Positions 23,943-31,984 of a stretch of DNA of 64,000 nt are shown piece after piece. Every line of letters begins with the position of its first letter. Within the stretch, counting starts at the first letter, position 1. The DNA comes from Dehalococcoidia bacterium. Lineage in GTDB: Bacteria > Chloroflexota > Dehalococcoidia > Lucifugimonadales > UBA826. The position numbers and the translations under genes were made by a program. The notes below the pieces were generated by a model. It was given only the letters and a program-made list of their open reading frames with translations, did no database searches and had not been told where the DNA came from. The stretch is from NCBI GenBank assembly GCA_029936675.1, contig JAPYSB010000009.1, positions 1 through 64,000 of the forward strand, in the 5' to 3' direction.

Positions 23943-24869
23943 CTAGTTTACCGATACCTCTGTACACCAACCGCGATACTTAGGATTCTCACCTCGTATT
24001 GCCTTTTGATATATCTCGTTTATAGCCAAGGTATACTCTCCGGTTTCCCCATCAGCTATATTCCTACTATCTAGCCTACCTACGGCCTGAATATGGGCAG
24101 CTGTACCAGTTAAAAACACTTCATCGGCAAAATAAAGCTCGCTTCTCCTAATCCTCCTCTCAAGGACCTCCATCCCTAGGTCTTCTTTGGCGATAGTAAT
24201 TGCAGAGTCTCTTGTAATGCCAGTCAGATTATTGTCAGAGACTGGTGGTATAACTAATATTCCATCATTAATCATAAACAAATTCTCACCAGAACCTTCT
24301 GAGACGAATCCATCTGGGGTTAACATAACAGCCTCGTCAAATCCTGCCAGAGTAGCTTCGGTTTTTGCCAGTATGCTATTCACGTAGTGGCCTGAAATTT
24401 TGACACGTGGAGGTATGATCGTATCATCCACCCTACGCCATGAGGAAGTGCAACAATTTAAAGCTCCGTCAGATTCTAAATAGGCCCCAAACGGGACCAT
24501 TATCAAAGTGAAATCGCTGCTGAGGTCTTGCAATTTTAGATTGGCAATTAGTTCTTCGCTTTTGTAGGCTAGAGGTCTGATGTATAAATCTTGTTTGTAG
24601 CCGCAATCTTTTATCAAATTTTCAGTAATGTCGCAGAGTTCATCTGCTGTTTTACCTATGTCCATCATCAACATTCGGCAGCCTTGCAACAATCTTATGT
24701 AATGTTCTCGCATTCGGTAGACAAACATCTTCTCCTCAGAGTCGCTCCAATTACCTCTGATACCTTCAAAGACAGCCGTTCCATAATGTAATGCATGTGT
24801 CATGACATTCACGTTTGCTTGCTCAATAGGAACTATCTGTCCTCGGAAGTAGGCAAGGGATTGTGACAT
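23943..24869 (-). CDS. ilvE: branched-chain amino acid aminotransferase
   Basis: A 308-residue fold-type IV PLP aminotransferase that interconverts leucine, isoleucine and valine with their 2-oxo acids. Family marks are HALHYGTAVFEGIR near residues 25-38, the PLP lysine K169 in SILAKTEA, and VSEGSGENLFMI. TGITRDS lies in the C-terminal domain. ATG at 24869. It is the last large gene of a minus-strand series after pheS, pheT and moeA. Confidence 0.92.
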   Translation of the reverse strand: MSQSLAYFRGQIVPIEQANVNVMTHALHYGTAVFEGIRGNWSDSEEKMFVYRMREHYIRLLQGCRMLMMDIGKTADELCDITENLIKDCGYKQDLYIRPLAYKSEELIANLKLQDLSSDFTLIMVPFGAYLESDGALNCCTSSWRRVDDTIIPPRVKISGHYVNSILAKTEATLAGFDEAVMLTPDGFVSEGSGENLFMINDGILVIPPVSDNNLTGITRDSAITIAKEDLGMEVLERRIRRSELYFADEVFLTGTAAHIQAVGRLDSRNIADGETGEYTLAINEIYQKAIRGENPKYRGWCTEVSVN

Positions 24870-24938
24870 TTAGGTCTCCTCTATATCCACAAAATTGTCG
24901 CTTATTATAATCCGTAATTGATCTCAATTACAGCAATA

Positions 24939-26216
24939 TCAATCGTTGAGCATAATGACTGTTACTATATCACCTGGCTCTTTGCTTTCTTCTTCCTCTG
25001 GGCATATGGCGAGACCATTTGCATGAACCATGGAAGTTAGGATATTTGAATCTTGATGGCCGGTAGTTATAGCCGTGTAACCATCCTCAGTTTGTTTAAC
25101 TATTACTCTTGCGTAAACACGGCGTGAATCGTAGTTCACTATCGAATCTTTTAATACGGCCTGGATAGTGGGTCGATGCATGTTAGTTTTACCCATCATT
25201 TTCAGAATTGCTGGCCTGCAAAATTGCTCAAAAGCCACGAGGGAACTGACAGGATTACCAGGTAATCCGATTAACGGCACGGATGTCTTGGAATCTTTAT
25301 TCAATGTGCCAAAAGCCAATGGCTTGGCCGGTCTCATTCGGACAGACCAGAACTGTAAATCCCCATGCTCTGACATTACATCTTTAACCATGTCATAATC
25401 ACCTTTGGAAACACCGGCCGAGGAAATAACTAAATCACTTTCCATCGCTTCGCTAAGCTTGTCACGGACTGATTCCATCTCATCTCGGGCTATCCCAATG
25501 TACTTTGGTATGGCTCCAAGCTGACTTACAGAAGCAATAATGGAGCTCGAATTACTATCAAATATTTTGCCCTCAGCAGGTTTTTCCCCAGGGGTAAGCA
25601 ATTCATTCCCGGTTGAAAGTATTGAAACCACAGGCTTTCTAATAGCTCGGACATGAGACATACCCATAGAGGCTAGAACTCCAACAGTAGCCGCTGTGAT
25701 TATATGACCTCCCAGCAACACGGAATCACCCTTCATTATGTCCTTGCCTTTGGATCTTACGTTAGTGCCCGGAAATGCAGGTATTCTTATGCCTATTTCG
25801 GCCAATTCACCAGATTTTGAAAATTCTTTTTCTGTTGTGTCTTCAAAAGGTATAACTGCGTCACAATGCTCTGGAATAGGTGCTCCCGTCATAATTCTTG
25901 AAGCTGTTCCGGGTCTCAATATTTTTCTTGGTAGAGACCCTGCGGGGATAGTTTCCAGTATTTCAAGCATTACTGGATGTTGATATGTTGCCGTTGATAC
26001 GTCAGCTGACCGGACTGCATATCCATCCATTGCAGAATTATCCAAGGGAGGAATATTTATCCCAGACCTAATCTGATCTGCAATCACCAATCCTAATGCG
26101 TCAGTGATTGGGAAATTTTGAGCATCAAGAACTCCGATTTGATTCAAAATATGATCTCTAGCATCCTCAACGCTAAGCATATCTTCGTGATGATGTCCGT
26201 GATGATGTGTGACCAT
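24939..26216 (-). CDS. moeA: molybdopterin molybdenumtransferase MoeA
   Basis: A 425-residue MoeA, which inserts molybdate into adenylated molybdopterin to form Mo cofactor. PPLDNSAMDGYAV in domain III, MTGAPIP, STGNEL, and GLPGNPVSS with MRPAKPLAFG of the active site are all present. The chosen ATG at 26216 gives a His-rich tail, MVTHHHGHHHEDM; a second in-frame ATG at 26180 (MLSVEDARDH) matches the usual start of the family better. Neither has a strong ribosome site. No other Mo-cofactor gene is in the window. Confidence 0.92.
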   Translation of the reverse strand: MVTHHHGHHHEDMLSVEDARDHILNQIGVLDAQNFPITDALGLVIADQIRSGINIPPLDNSAMDGYAVRSADVSTATYQHPVMLEILETIPAGSLPRKILRPGTASRIMTGAPIPEHCDAVIPFEDTTEKEFSKSGELAEIGIRIPAFPGTNVRSKGKDIMKGDSVLLGGHIITAATVGVLASMGMSHVRAIRKPVVSILSTGNELLTPGEKPAEGKIFDSNSSSIIASVSQLGAIPKYIGIARDEMESVRDKLSEAMESDLVISSAGVSKGDYDMVKDVMSEHGDLQFWSVRMRPAKPLAFGTLNKDSKTSVPLIGLPGNPVSSLVAFEQFCRPAILKMMGKTNMHRPTIQAVLKDSIVNYDSRRVYARVIVKQTEDGYTAITTGHQDSNILTSMVHANGLAICPEEEESKEPGDIVTVIMLND

Positions 26217-26242
26217 TGGGATAAATCGCTTTATTTTTTGCT

Positions 26243-28678
26243 TCAGGAATACCGTTCTGAAATTTTGTATCGGTGTTCGAGGGATTTGATTATTTGAATA
26301 TGAGCCCTATCTATCTCCTTTGCAGATAAGGTTTTTTCATTTGACTGAAATATGATTCTTACTGTTAGGGACTGTTTTCCGTCCGGCACTTCGACACCCA
26401 CGTATTTATCTATGGGGAATGAATCAGCCACAAGTTTGTTTTCCATGATGGTGCTCACAATCGACTCAGAATCGACTTCTTTGTTAGATATCAAAGCCAA
26501 ATCCCTAAAAGAAGATGGGTACCGACTAGGTTCGGAGTAGTTTATAAATTGGACCTGTGCCACTGTTTGAATGGCCTCCAGAGAAAGGTGAAAAATTACA
26601 ACAGGGCTAGTAGAAAGATCAAAAAATTCACTTAGATCAGATTTCAGTTCACCGATTTGCCCGATCAAAACTTCATTAAGAAAAATATCCGCCTTTTTAC
26701 CTGTTTCATACATGGTTCCATCATTTTTGGTAAACGACAAAACCCCGCTCAACCCACGGAATGTATGCTCAACGATGCCTTTCGCGTCGAAAAAATCCAT
26801 AAGCCGGCCTGATTCCGACCATAAATCCGTGGAAGTGCTAAATCCTGTGATGGCACCAACGATTTCCTCTTTTTCCACAGGCATAGAGTCAATTTCATCT
26901 GTCTGTAAAGGAAGAAATACTCGCCCGATTTCAAACAACCTAAGCCCGTTTTGCTGGTCTGTACGCCTGTTTCTAGACAATGTTTCAAGAACATTGGGTA
27001 CCAATGTGGGTCGGAGATATTTTTTGGAGGCGTCCATCGGATTCGCAATTGATATAGGCTGCTGATCATTAGGAATTGAATCAAACAAATTTATGGTCTC
27101 AAGATCTGTAATGGAGTATGAAATGGTCTCGTTCATTCCGGCAGAAACGAGCCTATCTCTAATATGCTCCCTCACTGTCTGAGGGTTTTCGGAACCCTGG
27201 CTTGGAATCGGGGAGGCTAAATTGCTAGTGGGCAAATTATCATACCCATATATACGAGCATATTCTTCTATAATGTCGTCTTGTATTGAAATATCTGACC
27301 TCCAGAATGGAGGGGTCACATTAATGGTCTGGGTCAAATCCTCTTCTATTTTCTCAAAGCCAAGTCTCTTTATAATATTCCATATATCTTTCATGGACAC
27401 CGAAACACCCAGTATCTTTTCAAATCGGGTTTCAGTAATTTCTATTGTTTTAATATGGTGAGGCGCATTGAAAGTATCTATGATTCCTTCGGCCGGTATC
27501 CCACCACACAATTGGCTAATGAGATAAGTGGCCCTTTTCAATGCGACGGGGGCGAGTTCATGTCGTATTTCCCGCTCAAACCGATATGAGGCTTCTGTAT
27601 TGAGCCCGAGGGCGCTTCTTGTAGCCCTAGTATTAGCAGCATTGAAATTAGCCGCCTCCAGAAATATGTCTGTTGTCTCTTCATCTATTTCAGTATTTAT
27701 GCCTCCCATAATTCCGGCGAGCCCAATAGGTTTGGAGGTATCAGCTATAACTAGCATTGGAGGGGTAAGGGTTTTCAGCTGAGAATCAAGAGTTTCCAAT
27801 GATTCACATTCAACAGCCTGTCTAACTATAATTTCATCTCCTTCCAACTTGTTAAAGTCAAATGCGTGCAACGGCTGACCATATTCCAACATCACATAGT
27901 TAGTTATATCTACTATGTTGTTAATTGGTCGCTGCCCTGATTTAACTAATATATCCTGAAGCCATAGAGGCGAAGGGGCAACCGTAACTTTTTCGATAAA
28001 TGATCCTGTGTACCTTGGGCAGTTAAAAGGATCTTGTATTGACACCTTTATGCGGTCATCTACCTTAGTATCCCCACTTTGGTACGAAGATTCCGGTTTA
28101 GTAATATTTGTGCCAAGCAGAGCTGCAATTTCGTATGCGGTACCGATGACCGACAAACAATCAGGGCGATTTGGCGTTAGTTCAGTGTCAAGAATTGAAT
28201 CAGACAGCAACTCTTTAACCGGAGTACCCGTAACAGATGCGTCATCCAACACCAGTATCCCACCATTGTCTTCTCCAATACCCAATTCTAGAGCCGAGCA
28301 AACCATTCCTTTCGATTCAATTCCCCGAATATTGGCACCTTTTAAAATTTCATGTTTCCCTGACCTTGGGTTAAAAAGGTTCGCGCCTTCTTTTGCGAAG
28401 ACTATTTTTTGTCCAATTTCTAAATTTGGGGCACCGCAGACTACTTTCGCCTTTTCTCCTTTCCCGAGGTCTAACGTAGGCAGTCTGAGTCGATCTGCAT
28501 TGGGATGCGGCTCTAATTGGATAACTTGGGCCACAACCAAAGAGTCAGAATCCCACTTATTGCCAATGTGTTCTATAGAACCGACTTCTAAACCTGCCAT
28601 TGTTAACGAGTGGGCTAAATCTGTGACATCAGAGTCTATTTCGACGTAGTTGCGTAACCAAGAAAGTGGAATTTTCAT
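26243..28678 (-). CDS. pheT: phenylalanine-tRNA ligase beta subunit
   Basis: An 811-residue PheT with the usual bacterial domain order: tRNA-binding (EMAP-like) domain at about 40-150, B3/B4 editing domain, B5, catalytic-like core and the C-terminal anticodon-binding (ferredoxin-like) domain ending in HRYKISERYS. Together with PheS it forms the alpha2-beta2 enzyme that charges tRNA-Phe; PheT also edits mischarged tyrosine. ATG at 28678, 13 bp after the pheS stop codon, so co-transcription is clear. Confidence 0.95.
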   Translation of the reverse strand: MKIPLSWLRNYVEIDSDVTDLAHSLTMAGLEVGSIEHIGNKWDSDSLVVAQVIQLEPHPNADRLRLPTLDLGKGEKAKVVCGAPNLEIGQKIVFAKEGANLFNPRSGKHEILKGANIRGIESKGMVCSALELGIGEDNGGILVLDDASVTGTPVKELLSDSILDTELTPNRPDCLSVIGTAYEIAALLGTNITKPESSYQSGDTKVDDRIKVSIQDPFNCPRYTGSFIEKVTVAPSPLWLQDILVKSGQRPINNIVDITNYVMLEYGQPLHAFDFNKLEGDEIIVRQAVECESLETLDSQLKTLTPPMLVIADTSKPIGLAGIMGGINTEIDEETTDIFLEAANFNAANTRATRSALGLNTEASYRFEREIRHELAPVALKRATYLISQLCGGIPAEGIIDTFNAPHHIKTIEITETRFEKILGVSVSMKDIWNIIKRLGFEKIEEDLTQTINVTPPFWRSDISIQDDIIEEYARIYGYDNLPTSNLASPIPSQGSENPQTVREHIRDRLVSAGMNETISYSITDLETINLFDSIPNDQQPISIANPMDASKKYLRPTLVPNVLETLSRNRRTDQQNGLRLFEIGRVFLPLQTDEIDSMPVEKEEIVGAITGFSTSTDLWSESGRLMDFFDAKGIVEHTFRGLSGVLSFTKNDGTMYETGKKADIFLNEVLIGQIGELKSDLSEFFDLSTSPVVIFHLSLEAIQTVAQVQFINYSEPSRYPSSFRDLALISNKEVDSESIVSTIMENKLVADSFPIDKYVGVEVPDGKQSLTVRIIFQSNEKTLSAKEIDRAHIQIIKSLEHRYKISERYS

Positions 28679-28691
28679 AAATATGAGCCTA

Positions 28692-29753
28692 TTAAGAAAA
28701 TTGTTTCAAAAATTTCATATCATTCGAATAAAAATGCCTGATATCGTCAATTCCATACTTTAGCATTGCTATTCGTTCAGCCCCCATACCCCAAGCAAAA
28801 CCGCTGTATATTTCAGGGTCATAACCCACCCCTGCCAGGACCTTTGGGTGCACCATACCGGCTCCCATAATTTCGATCCATCCCGTATTACCACACACTC
28901 GGCAGCCATTACCTCCGCATTTAAAACAATCGATGGAAACTTCAGCTCCTGGTTCTACAAAAGGGAAAAAATCACATCTAAATCTGGCTTTTCTCTTATC
29001 ACCGAAAATTCTTCTTGCAAACTCTTCCAGAGTACCTTTTAGATTGGCAAAAGTTATATCTTTATCGACCGCTAAGCCTTCTATCTGGCAAAACTGCCAT
29101 TCGTGAGTAGCATCTGTTGCCTCGTATCTGTAGGTTTTCCCGGGAACCACCACCCGAACTGGAGGGGACTGCGATTCCATGGTCCTAATTTGCATTGGTG
29201 AGGTATGGGTCCGCAAGAGTAGTGGGCGAGAGCCGTCGGCCAACTCCCTATCAATCCATAAGCTATTCCACATGTCCCTCGCTGGGTGCTCTTCTGGAAT
29301 GTTTAGTTTTTGAAAATTGTATATGTCTAATTCCACTTCAGGTCCTTCGATGGTCTGGAAACCCATTGATTCAAAGACCTGGCATATTTCCCTAACAACG
29401 GCTGTTGTTGGATGGAGACTTCCTAATGCTATATTTCTTCCGGGTAAGGTAACGTCCAAAAAGTCAGATTCGTTTTCCGTTTGAATACTGTCACTGTTTT
29501 CAATATCAGCTTTATGATCTTCGTATTTTTTTGTTAAAATATCTTTTAAAGAATTAGCTTCACTGCCTGCTTCTTTTCGGCTGTCAACAGGTAAATCAGA
29601 AATTCCCCGTAACAACCCAGTGACTGTTCCGTTACGTCCGAGTGTGTCAATTCTCCAAGACTCGAGATCGTCCACGGTCCGGATTTGAGAAAGTGAAGAT
29701 AAGGCCTTCTGTTCTATTTGGGTCCGTGTGTCAATGTATGCTTTTTCGTCCAT
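28692..29753 (-). CDS. pheS: phenylalanine-tRNA ligase alpha subunit
   Basis: A 353-residue class II synthetase subunit with an N-terminal coiled-coil of about 100 residues and the catalytic domain. Motif 2 (TYRYEATDATHEWQFCQIEG) and motif 3 (GFAWGMGAERIAML) are intact. A CFKCGGNGCRVCGNTGW stretch carries four cysteines, as in some PheS with a zinc-like knuckle. ATG at 29753. The 223-bp leader shows no recognisable T-box or attenuator. Confidence 0.95.
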   Translation of the reverse strand: MDEKAYIDTRTQIEQKALSSLSQIRTVDDLESWRIDTLGRNGTVTGLLRGISDLPVDSRKEAGSEANSLKDILTKKYEDHKADIENSDSIQTENESDFLDVTLPGRNIALGSLHPTTAVVREICQVFESMGFQTIEGPEVELDIYNFQKLNIPEEHPARDMWNSLWIDRELADGSRPLLLRTHTSPMQIRTMESQSPPVRVVVPGKTYRYEATDATHEWQFCQIEGLAVDKDITFANLKGTLEEFARRIFGDKRKARFRCDFFPFVEPGAEVSIDCFKCGGNGCRVCGNTGWIEIMGAGMVHPKVLAGVGYDPEIYSGFAWGMGAERIAMLKYGIDDIRHFYSNDMKFLKQFS

Positions 29754-29976
29754 TAGTCAATCTGGCAATTCATATGTTTCAATTCAACAAAATATAGGCG
29801 CAAATTATACCTCACAACTGAATTACTATCGGATAGTCGTTCTGAAACAGGTTAGAGAAAAGTAATAATTCTCTGTTTCCCAGATTTTAATAAATTCGGC
29901 TAAAGCTGAGCAACAAGATTTCAATTGTAGCCTTATAATACCCAATGTAATCCTAAATTTGTGAACGGTAATTAGA

Positions 29977-31104
29977 ATGGATATAGACCAATTAACTGAT
30001 TCTTCCTTCATCGGGGCCATAGCAGCCGGCCTCATTTTAGCTGCTTTTGTGACGTTAGCCATACTCCTTCGGGTAATATTGGCTATTTTGACAAAACGCT
30101 CAAACAAGGATAAAGCTGACCGACTGTTGTTGGTGATAGTCGGTTCTATTAAAGGCCCCGTTGTTTTATTCGTCATAACTTTAGGATTGCTGTTCGGATA
30201 TTTCACTATTTCAAGAATAGAGGAGGGGATATTCACCTCTCTGAACGGAACGAGCGAATATGCTTTCCAGCTCTGGAAGGTCTTGGCAATTTTCATCGCA
30301 ACCTTCACTACTTCCCACCTCGCTGATCGAACAATCAGGTGGTATTTAAGAAATGTGGCAATGAATACGGCCACGACACTGGATGACACTTTGCTCCCCA
30401 TACTCAGAAGAATATTGCCGATAACGATATATGCAATAGGTGGCCTAGTCGCTATAGACAGTTTAGGAATATCGGCCAGTCCAATACTAGCGGGTTTGGG
30501 GATAGGCGGCTTGGCCGTCGCTTTGGCGGTTCAACCGACATTAAGTAATTTTTTTGCAGGGACATACGTCGTCACTGAAGGAGAATTAAAGACAGGTGAT
30601 TTTATAGAATTAGACGGTGGGCCAGCGGGTTATGTGGAAAGCGTGGGTTGGCGAAGTACCAAAATTCGGACCCGGTTTAATAATCTGGTGATTATCCCAA
30701 ACTCTCGTATGGCGGGAAGTATTGTAACTAACTATTTCAGTCCCACCCCAGCGATGAACATAATAGTTACTTGTGGGGTAAGCTATGAATCTGATTTAAG
30801 TCACGTGGAGACCATTGCCTTGGAAGAGGCCGCATCCCTGATAAAAGAGTCTCCTCATTCCGTTAAAGATGTTGATCCATTTTTCGGGTTCTCAAATTTC
30901 GGTGATTCGAATGTAGATTTTTATATCTTTTTACAAGCCGTGGATCGTCAGGGCACTTTCACATTAAAAAGCGAGCTTATGAAAAGAATACACGCTAGGT
31001 TCGCTTCTGAAGGAATCGAAATAAATTATCCCGTTAGAAAACTTGTGATGCCAGAGGAATTTAATCCCGAGGAATTTATTGTTCAATCAAAGCCTGAAAA
31101 TTAA
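29977..31104 (+). CDS. MscS-family mechanosensitive channel
   Basis: A 375-residue small-conductance mechanosensitive channel. Four hydrophobic segments precede the pore helix GLGIGGLAVALAVQPTLSNF, the conserved Gly/Ala-rich TM3 of MscS. The beta domain follows with GDFIELDGGPAGYVESVGWR and VIIPNSRM. It probably releases solutes on hypo-osmotic shock; ATG at 29977. TATAAT at 29934-29939 could be its -10 box, but a matching -35 is not evident. Confidence 0.92.
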   Translation: MDIDQLTDSSFIGAIAAGLILAAFVTLAILLRVILAILTKRSNKDKADRLLLVIVGSIKGPVVLFVITLGLLFGYFTISRIEEGIFTSLNGTSEYAFQLWKVLAIFIATFTTSHLADRTIRWYLRNVAMNTATTLDDTLLPILRRILPITIYAIGGLVAIDSLGISASPILAGLGIGGLAVALAVQPTLSNFFAGTYVVTEGELKTGDFIELDGGPAGYVESVGWRSTKIRTRFNNLVIIPNSRMAGSIVTNYFSPTPAMNIIVTCGVSYESDLSHVETIALEEAASLIKESPHSVKDVDPFFGFSNFGDSNVDFYIFLQAVDRQGTFTLKSELMKRIHARFASEGIEINYPVRKLVMPEEFNPEEFIVQSKPEN

Positions 31105-31126
31105 ATTATTCCACCTAATTCCGATG

Positions 31127-31984
31127 TTAAATTAGCCTTCTTTGGTGAAAAAGATACTGATTGGCATATCCGGCGAATTCACCGAAACGGTTTTGAGCCC
31201 AATCTCGAAGTTTATTGTCTGGAATAGATTCGTCAGATTCGTTGAGATAATTTTCCCGTAGAACACGTTTTATCCATACGTCAACTGGAAACGCTTGAAG
31301 TTTATCCATTGAAAATAACAAAACACAGTTGGCTACCTTATCTCCCACCCCGGGAAATTTAAGTAATTCAGTCAACGCTTCCTGGTATTCCAAAAACCTG
31401 AAGCTTTTAAGGTCTATTTCGTTTCTAGCTACCATATCGGCTACTTTTGCCACGTACTTGGCGCGAAAGCCTAACCCGATCTCCCTCAAGCCTAACTCCC
31501 CAACCTCTGAAATAGAAACTGGATTGGGGAAGGAGTAAAAGTAGCCAAATTGGTCTTTGATTTTTTCTCCGCAGGATTCAGATATCCCCTTCACCAAAGA
31601 TTTAATTCTGGGAATATTATTGTTCGCCGAACAAATGAATGTTACCAGGCATTCCCAAGGGTCCTGCCTTAAAATATGAAGCCCTTGATACAAATCTTTT
31701 GACAGAGTGAAATAGGTATCCGATGATAATTTGGAATAAATTAGTGGTAAATCATCCTCTATCCGAAGATATTTTTTAATAACCTCTTCGTTGAACGAGC
31801 CCTCACACCCTGCACTACAGTGTATCCCGTCTTCTTTTTGACTTAACCTTACTCTGACCCCGTCTAGAATCCCTTCATGCACCTCTCCATTTAGTATGGG
31901 ATCCCACCTGAAGGCCTGTCCGCTATAAAGAGTCTCGGCAAGGGCGTATGGATATTTGGAAGTCAGTATCAACTTAGAGGCCAA
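31127..31984 (-). CDS. 8-oxoguanine DNA glycosylase, OGG1 family
   Basis: A 285-residue HhH-GPD glycosylase/AP lyase resembling OGG1, which removes 8-oxoguanine paired with C. SGQAFRW (21-27) and FICSANNNIPRI (117-126) are OGG1-type signatures. The helix-hairpin-helix PGVGDKVANCVLLFS has the catalytic lysine K216, and FPVDVW gives the activating D235. ATG at 31984 overlaps the end of the DinG-like gene by 11 bp, so the two DNA-maintenance genes form one transcript. Confidence 0.92.
   Translation of the reverse strand: MASKLILTSKYPYALAETLYSGQAFRWDPILNGEVHEGILDGVRVRLSQKEDGIHCSAGCEGSFNEEVIKKYLRIEDDLPLIYSKLSSDTYFTLSKDLYQGLHILRQDPWECLVTFICSANNNIPRIKSLVKGISESCGEKIKDQFGYFYSFPNPVSISEVGELGLREIGLGFRAKYVAKVADMVARNEIDLKSFRFLEYQEALTELLKFPGVGDKVANCVLLFSMDKLQAFPVDVWIKRVLRENYLNESDESIPDNKLRDWAQNRFGEFAGYANQYLFHQRRLI

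Noticed and set aside
29754-29976. T-box or attenuator upstream of pheS
   Set aside because: No T-box sequence or terminator hairpin could be recognised in the leader.
29826-30401. 191-codon minus-strand frame opposite the MscS gene
   Set aside because: It is the antisense shadow of the channel gene, with low-complexity basic composition.
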